Assembly (NCBI RefSeq): GCF_024614185.1
Contig: NZ_JAHTLF010000018.1
Coordinates: 407,821 to 471,820, forward strand
Direction of reading: 5' to 3'
DNA: 64,000 bases
Source of the DNA: Nocardioides carbamazepini
GTDB lineage: Bacteria > Actinomycetota > Actinomycetes > Propionibacteriales > Nocardioidaceae
Shown here: positions 59,743-64,000 of the stretch, piece after piece
Numbering within the stretch: position 1 is the first letter of the stretch
How the letters are laid out: every line of letters begins with the position of its first letter
The notes under the pieces: generated by a model
Seen by the model: only the letters and a program-made list of their open reading frames with translations
The model's database searches: none
What the model was told of the DNA's origin: nothing
Made by a program: the position numbers and the translations under genes

Positions 59743-60660
59743 ATGCTGTCGCTGCACCAGCTGACCTGCTTCCTGGCCACCTACGAGCACCGGTCCCTGA
59801 CCCGGGCCGCCGAGGAGCTGGGCTACGCGCAGCCGTCGGTGTCGGAGCAGGTGCGCACCCTCGAGAAGCACCTCGGCGTACCACTGTTCCGCCGCGTCGG
59901 GCGCGGGGTGGTGCCAACGACGGCGGCGGACACCTTCCGGCCGCACGCGGAGAAGGTGCTCGCCGCGGCCGACGAGGCGCAGAGCGCGGTCGCGAGCATC
60001 CGGTCCTTCGAGACGGGGACGATCCGGTTCGGGATGTTCGGCGTCGCCCGTCTGTACGGCGGAGCGGGGCTGGTCGCCGACGTACTCGAGCGCTATCCCG
60101 GCGTCCGTGTCGAGCTGGTCGGCCGGCACTCGATGGACGTGCAGGAGAACCTGCGGCGCGGGCACCTGGAGGCGGCGATGATCGCGGTCGCCGGACTGTC
60201 CAGCGAGGGGATGGCGATCACGCCGATCGCCCGCGACGAGCTCGTCTACGTCTCCGCCGATCCCGCCCGCCTGGCGTCGCCGGTGACGGCGAAGCGGATC
60301 GCCGAGGCACCCCTGGTCATGGCGGAGAGCACCTACCGCGACACCGACTCGGCGCGGATCGTGCTGCGGCGGATGCTCCACGAGGCGGGCTACAACCCCG
60401 GCACCCGGATCGAGGTCGAGGACGTCGAGACCGCGGTCGAGCTGGTCGGCCGCGGCCTGGCCGACACCATCACCAACAAGGGCGCCGCGGTGCAGCTGCT
60501 CCCCCGGCTGGCTCCGGACGCCGGCTGGGTGTCGCTGCGCCCGCGGCTCTACGACACGCTGGCCATCGTGCACCGCGCCGGCGCGACCCTCTCGCCGGCC
60601 GCCCGGCTGATGATCGAGCTCGCCACCCAGCGGATCCAGGCGATCATCGAGCCGGTCTGA
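59743..60660 (+). CDS. LysR-family transcriptional regulator
   Basis: 305 residues. N-terminal helix-turn-helix MLSLHQLTCFLATYEHRSLT...AAEELGYAQPSVSEQVRTLEKHLGVPLFRR and a C-terminal effector domain (GTIRFGMFGVARLYGGAGLV onward). The target cannot be told. It is divergent from the zinc-ribbon gene by 140 bases and convergent with the peptidase gene, from which it is separated by 30 bases containing three GCAGCCGA-type repeats. Confidence 0.92.
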   Translation: MLSLHQLTCFLATYEHRSLTRAAEELGYAQPSVSEQVRTLEKHLGVPLFRRVGRGVVPTTAADTFRPHAEKVLAAADEAQSAVASIRSFETGTIRFGMFGVARLYGGAGLVADVLERYPGVRVELVGRHSMDVQENLRRGHLEAAMIAVAGLSSEGMAITPIARDELVYVSADPARLASPVTAKRIAEAPLVMAESTYRDTDSARIVLRRMLHEAGYNPGTRIEVEDVETAVELVGRGLADTITNKGAAVQLLPRLAPDAGWVSLRPRLYDTLAIVHRAGATLSPAARLMIELATQRIQAIIEPV

Positions 60661-60690
60661 CCGGGCAGCCGAGCAGCCGAGCAGCCGACG

Positions 60691-62247
60691 TCAGCAGGTG
60701 AGCCCGTCCTCGGGGACGGTGCCCTCGATCAGGTACGCGTGCACCGCGTCGTCGATGCACGCGTTCCCCTTGTTGTACGCCGTGTGCCCGTCGCCGTCGC
60801 GGCTCACGAGGACGCCCGACTCAAGCTGGTCGGCCATCGCCACCGCCTCCTCGTACGGCGTCGCGGGGTCGCGGGTCGTACCAAGGACCACGATCGGCGC
60901 GGCGCCCGAGCCGTCGATCTTCAGGTCCGGCTCGTCGGTGGAGGCGAACGGGATCCCGTTGCACGCCGTGAGGCCCCACGCGAAGACCTCGCCGAAGGTG
61001 GGCGACGCCTTCTCGAAGTCGGGGAAGTTGGCGGGCACCTCGTCGGTCGTGATCGACCAGGGGTCGTCGAGGCAGTTGATGACGGAGATCGCCTCGAGGC
61101 TGTTGTCGGTGTAGGTGCCCTTCTCGCGCGAGCCGTAGAAGTCGGCGAGCACCAGCAGGGTCGAGCCGTCGCCGTCGAGCGCCTGCTGCAGGCCCTGGTC
61201 GAGGAAGCTCCAGTTGTCCTCGCTGTAGAGCGGCAGGATCAGGCCGTAGAACGCGAGTCCGACGGTGAGCTCGCGGTCCTCGCCGTCATTGGTCGGCAGC
61301 GGCTCCTCGTCGATGCTGGCGAGCAGGTCCTTGATCGTCTTCAGGCCGGCGTCGACGCTGTCGCCGAGGAAGCAGCCGCCGTCGTCGACGCAGTTCTGCA
61401 GGTAGGAGCGCAGCGCGGTCTCGAAGCCCTTCGCCTGGCTCAGCGCGCCGTCGCGGGCCGACAGCGACGGGTCGACGGCGCCGTCGAGCGCCATCCGGCC
61501 GACCTTGTCGGGGAACAGCTCGGCGTACGTCGCGCCGAGGCGGGTGCCGTAGGAGAAGCCGAAGTAGTCGAGCTGCTCCTCGCCGAGCGCGACGCGCAGC
61601 ACATCCATGTCGCGCGCCGCCTCGACGGTGCTCACGTGGCCGGCGACCGCGCCGGAGCGGGCCGCACAGCCGGTCCAGAACCGCTCGGAGTTCTCCTCCA
61701 CCTCCTTGATGCCCTCCGGGGTGTCCGGGTCGGGGTCGGCGGCGAGGTAGGCGTCGAGGGCCTCGTCGGTCAGGCAGTCGACGGGGGCGGAGTCGCCGGT
61801 GCCGCGCGGGTCGAACCCGACGATGTCGTACGACGCCCGCAGCTCGTCGGCGAAGTAGAGCTCCGCGTCGGTGACGGTGGCGGTGCCCGGGGCACCGGGG
61901 CCGCCCGGGTTGACGACCAGCGAGCCGACCCGGTCACCGGTGGCCGTGGTGCGCTCCAGCGCGAGCTTGAGCGAGCCGTCGCCCGGGTTCTGGTAGTCGA
62001 CGGGGACCTCGAGGGTGCCGCACTCGTTCTGGTCGCACCGGCTCCAGACGATCTCCTGGTCGTAGAAGTCCTCCAGGGTGCGGCCGTCCGGGCCCTTCGT
62101 GGTGAGGGCGTCGCGAGCCCCGTCACCCCCGCCCCTGTCGCCGTCGGAGTCGTCACCGTTGAGCAGGACGACGCCGACACCCACCGCCCCGGCCAGCACC
62201 AACGCCCACACGGTGACGACTGCGACGATCAGGGTCCGCTTGCTCAC
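60691..62247 (-). CDS. secreted/anchored tripeptidyl aminopeptidase-type alpha/beta hydrolase
   Basis: 518 residues. An N-terminal hydrophobic helix (about 6-29) acts as signal or anchor. The hydrolase core has VVNPGGPGAPG, GFDPRGTG and the nucleophile Ser232 in GFSYGTRLGATYAELFPD; the catalytic histidine is in the late DGDGHTAY. This matches the SlpD/SlpE and TAP family of Streptomyces extracellular exopeptidases. Cysteines in NQNECGTLEV-type and CVDDGGC segments may form disulfides. It likely trims peptides outside the cell. Confidence 0.88.
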   Translation of the reverse strand: MSKRTLIVAVVTVWALVLAGAVGVGVVLLNGDDSDGDRGGGDGARDALTTKGPDGRTLEDFYDQEIVWSRCDQNECGTLEVPVDYQNPGDGSLKLALERTTATGDRVGSLVVNPGGPGAPGTATVTDAELYFADELRASYDIVGFDPRGTGDSAPVDCLTDEALDAYLAADPDPDTPEGIKEVEENSERFWTGCAARSGAVAGHVSTVEAARDMDVLRVALGEEQLDYFGFSYGTRLGATYAELFPDKVGRMALDGAVDPSLSARDGALSQAKGFETALRSYLQNCVDDGGCFLGDSVDAGLKTIKDLLASIDEEPLPTNDGEDRELTVGLAFYGLILPLYSEDNWSFLDQGLQQALDGDGSTLLVLADFYGSREKGTYTDNSLEAISVINCLDDPWSITTDEVPANFPDFEKASPTFGEVFAWGLTACNGIPFASTDEPDLKIDGSGAAPIVVLGTTRDPATPYEEAVAMADQLESGVLVSRDGDGHTAYNKGNACIDDAVHAYLIEGTVPEDGLTC

Positions 62248-62286
62248 GCACTGCTCCTCATGATGTGGGGGTCATGGCGTCCAGGG

Positions 62287-63438
62287 TCACCGCTGCGGCG
62301 CCTTCAACGCCACCATCATCGACTCCAGGGCCAAAGCGACCGGCACGTTGAACTCCAGCATCTGCTCCCGCGCACCGAAGATCCAGCCGATCCGGCGCAG
62401 GTTGAGCTCGGGGGTGGAGGTCTCCACGATGGCCTCCACCTGGTCGCGGATCTCCTCGTTGACCAACGCTCCGGGCGCGTGGCTGGCGAGGGCGATGGCG
62501 TCGCGGTAGACCGACATCAGGTCGGTCAGGCCGCGGTCGACGACGTCGAGATGGCGCCGCTTGGCGCGGGTCCGCTGGCCCTTCTCGAGCGCGGCCAGCG
62601 CGGGAGCGTACTCCCGCGGGCGGCGGCCCCGCTCGACCACGCCGTACGCCGCGTCGAGGTCGACCTTCTCGCGGGCGTCGAGCTCGGCGGTGATGGCGTC
62701 CGCCTCGTCCTTCGCGGTCGACGCGAGCCGGGTCGCGGCGTCCATGCAGCGCCCGAGCGTGGTCAGCCGCGCCGGCATCGACACGACCTCCTGGCGCCGG
62801 GTGCGCACGGCCTCGTCGAACGCGAGGGCCCGGGCGCGGCCGATGTGGCCCTGGCTGGCCCGGGCGGCGTACGACGCCAGCGGCTCCTCGACGCCGCGCG
62901 CGACCAGGAAGCCGGCGACCTCCTCGGCCGTGGGCGTGGAGAGGGTGACCAGCCGGCAGCGGGACCGGATGGTGGGGAGCACGTCCTCGACGGTCGGCGC
63001 GCAGAGCATCCAGATCGTGCGGCCGTTGGGCTCCTCGATCGCCTTGAGCAGCGCGTTGCAGGCCTGCTCGGTGAGCCGGTCGGCGTCCTCGACGATGAGG
63101 ATCTGCCAGCGATCGCCCATCGGGCTCAGCGACGCGCGGCGGACCAGGTCGCGGACCTCGTCGACGCCGATGGAGAGCTTCTCGGTGCGCACCACCGAGA
63201 CGTCGGCGTGGGAGCCGGCGAGCACCGTGTGGCAGGCATGGCAGCCGTCGGGGCAGTCGGGCCCCGCGCCGCCCTGCGTGCACTGGAGTGCCGCGGCGAA
63301 GGCGATCGCGGCGTTGGAGCGACCGGAGCCGGGCGGGCCCGTGAAGAGCCAGGCGTGGGTCATGCCCTGCCCGGCGACCGCCTTCTCCAGGGCGGTGACG
63401 ACCGTGCTCTGGCCCACGAGGGTGTCCCAGACGGTCAC
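62287..63438 (-). CDS. holB: DNA polymerase III delta' subunit
   Basis: 383 residues from a GTG overlapping the tmk stop by 4 bases. AAA+ clamp-loader fold: GPPGSGRSNAAIAFA in place of a normal Walker A (no lysine, usual for delta'), zinc-binding CTQGGAGPDCPDGCHAC, ILIVEDADRLTEQACNALLKAIEEP and TIRSRCRLV with the arginine finger. It is part of the clamp loader that places the sliding clamp on DNA. The tmk-holB pair is a conserved actinobacterial arrangement. Confidence 0.94.
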   Translation of the reverse strand: MTVWDTLVGQSTVVTALEKAVAGQGMTHAWLFTGPPGSGRSNAAIAFAAALQCTQGGAGPDCPDGCHACHTVLAGSHADVSVVRTEKLSIGVDEVRDLVRRASLSPMGDRWQILIVEDADRLTEQACNALLKAIEEPNGRTIWMLCAPTVEDVLPTIRSRCRLVTLSTPTAEEVAGFLVARGVEEPLASYAARASQGHIGRARALAFDEAVRTRRQEVVSMPARLTTLGRCMDAATRLASTAKDEADAITAELDAREKVDLDAAYGVVERGRRPREYAPALAALEKGQRTRAKRRHLDVVDRGLTDLMSVYRDAIALASHAPGALVNEEIRDQVEAIVETSTPELNLRRIGWIFGAREQMLEFNVPVALALESMMVALKAPQR

Positions 63439-64000
63439 GGCGCGCTCCTCGCGGCCTGCCCCAGCAGCGGCTCGATCCGGGCCGCGATCTGCGCGGCGAT
63501 CTCCTCGATCGGCGCCCGGGCGTCGATGACCGCGTAGTGGTCGGGGTTGCGGTGGGCGAGGTCCAGGAAGGACCGGCGGACCCGCTGGTGGAACTCCAGG
63601 CCCTCCCCCTCGATCCGGTCGCGGCCCTCGAAGCGGCCCAGGCCGGCCTCCGGCTCCAGGTCGAGCACGACGGTCAGGTGCGGCCGCAGGTCACCGGTCG
63701 CCCAGCGAGACACGTCCTCGAGCTCGTCGCGGTCGAGCGCCCGGCCGGCTCCCTGGTAGGCGAGGGTCGAGTCGACGTAGCGGTCGGTGATCACGACCTC
63801 GCCGCGGGCGAGCGCCGGGCGGACCAGGGTCTCGACGTGCTCGGCCTTGTCGGCGAGGTAGAGCAGGAACTCGGTCTTGTGGGCGAGCTCGCCCGTCTCC
63901 GGGCTGAGCACGATCCGGCGCAGGTCCTTGCCGACCGGGGTGTCGCCGGGCTCGTGGGTGAGCCGCACGGCGTACCCACGCTCGGTCAGCCGGTCGTGCA
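63435..64000 (-). CDS. tmk: thymidylate kinase, partial (N-terminus beyond window)
   Basis: About 188 C-terminal residues; the frame remains open to the window edge, so the P-loop is outside. Readable: RLTHEPGDTPVGKDLRRIVL, the DR(Y) motif VITDRYVDSTLAYQGAGR, the lid region RFEGRDRIEGEGLEFHQRVR and the C-terminal YAVIDARAPIEEIAAQI. It phosphorylates dTMP to dTDP for DNA synthesis. Overlaps holB by 4 bases. Confidence 0.93.
   Translation of the reverse strand, partial: HDRLTERGYAVRLTHEPGDTPVGKDLRRIVLSPETGELAHKTEFLLYLADKAEHVETLVRPALARGEVVITDRYVDSTLAYQGAGRALDRDELEDVSRWATGDLRPHLTVVLDLEPEAGLGRFEGRDRIEGEGLEFHQRVRRSFLDLAHRNPDHYAVIDARAPIEEIAAQIAARIEPLLGQAARSAP

Noticed and set aside
60739..63537. 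Plus-strand open frame of about 930 codons over the peptidase and holB genes
   Set aside because: Antisense shadow with repetitive V/G/R/D composition; both minus-strand genes have intact motifs.

Overview
The window is high-GC DNA with actinobacterial gene content: an actinobacterial-type holB-tmk pair, PucR regulators, a Rieske dioxygenase pathway, and mostly ATG/GTG starts with 1-, 4- or 8-base overlaps. A Nocardioides-like (Nocardioidaceae) soil actinomycete is my best guess from gene content alone.

Bases 1-5,100 hold housekeeping and small metabolic genes: a YeiH-type exporter fragment, proC, a universal stress protein, a KTSC protein, a CynX-type MFS carrier and a kynurenine-formamidase-like hydrolase preceded by a 40-residue ORF. 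Bases 5,280-12,020 (minus) are an operon for an acyl-CoA ligase, an amidohydrolase and a taurine/nitrate-type ABC importer, with two tandem PucR regulators running the other way (12,155-14,660). Bases 14,670-24,300 (minus) are a long overlapping operon: two LLM flavin oxidoreductases, a threonine-synthase-fold PLP enzyme, an M24 peptidase and a full oligopeptide-type ABC importer whose binding protein is separated from the permeases by a 16-bp hairpin and an 11-bp repeat array.

Bases 24,520-35,870 are an aromatic-acid catabolic locus. One minus-strand operon encodes a two-subunit Rieske dioxygenase, its ferredoxin and reductase, a dihydrodiol dehydrogenase and a meta-cleavage hydrolase. A second encodes an ABC importer plus the MhpB-type ring-cleavage dioxygenase. 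Near-identical 18-bp operator-like sites lie in both promoters, and a divergent GntR/FCD regulator is the likely binder. A LysR regulator and a two-domain metallophosphoesterase follow.

Bases 39,000-59,350 look like a decayed genomic island: ISL3, IS4-like, IS3 and IS630 remnants, a PD-(D/E)XK-like orphan, a TIR protein and a tyrosine-recombinase remnant next to tRNA-Thr(CGT). Inside it (43,758-56,027, minus, visibly lower GC) is a compact biosynthetic cluster. A stand-alone NRPS adenylation domain (read-out close to threonine), a carrier-condensation didomain protein and an ATP-grasp ligase are joined to three genes that match, in kind, size and order, the Campylobacter CDP-phosphoramidate route (L-glutamine kinase, gamma-glutamyl-CDP-amidate hydrolase, phosphoglutamine cytidylyltransferase). 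A sucrose-phosphorylase-like GH13 enzyme, an unknown 247-residue protein and an MFS exporter complete it. I read it as a candidate pathway for a phosphoramidate-modified peptide or glycoside, and it is the most interesting object here.

Bases 59,440-64,000 return to the chromosome backbone: a small zinc-ribbon protein, a LysR regulator, a secreted tripeptidyl-peptidase-type hydrolase, holB and the 3' part of tmk.
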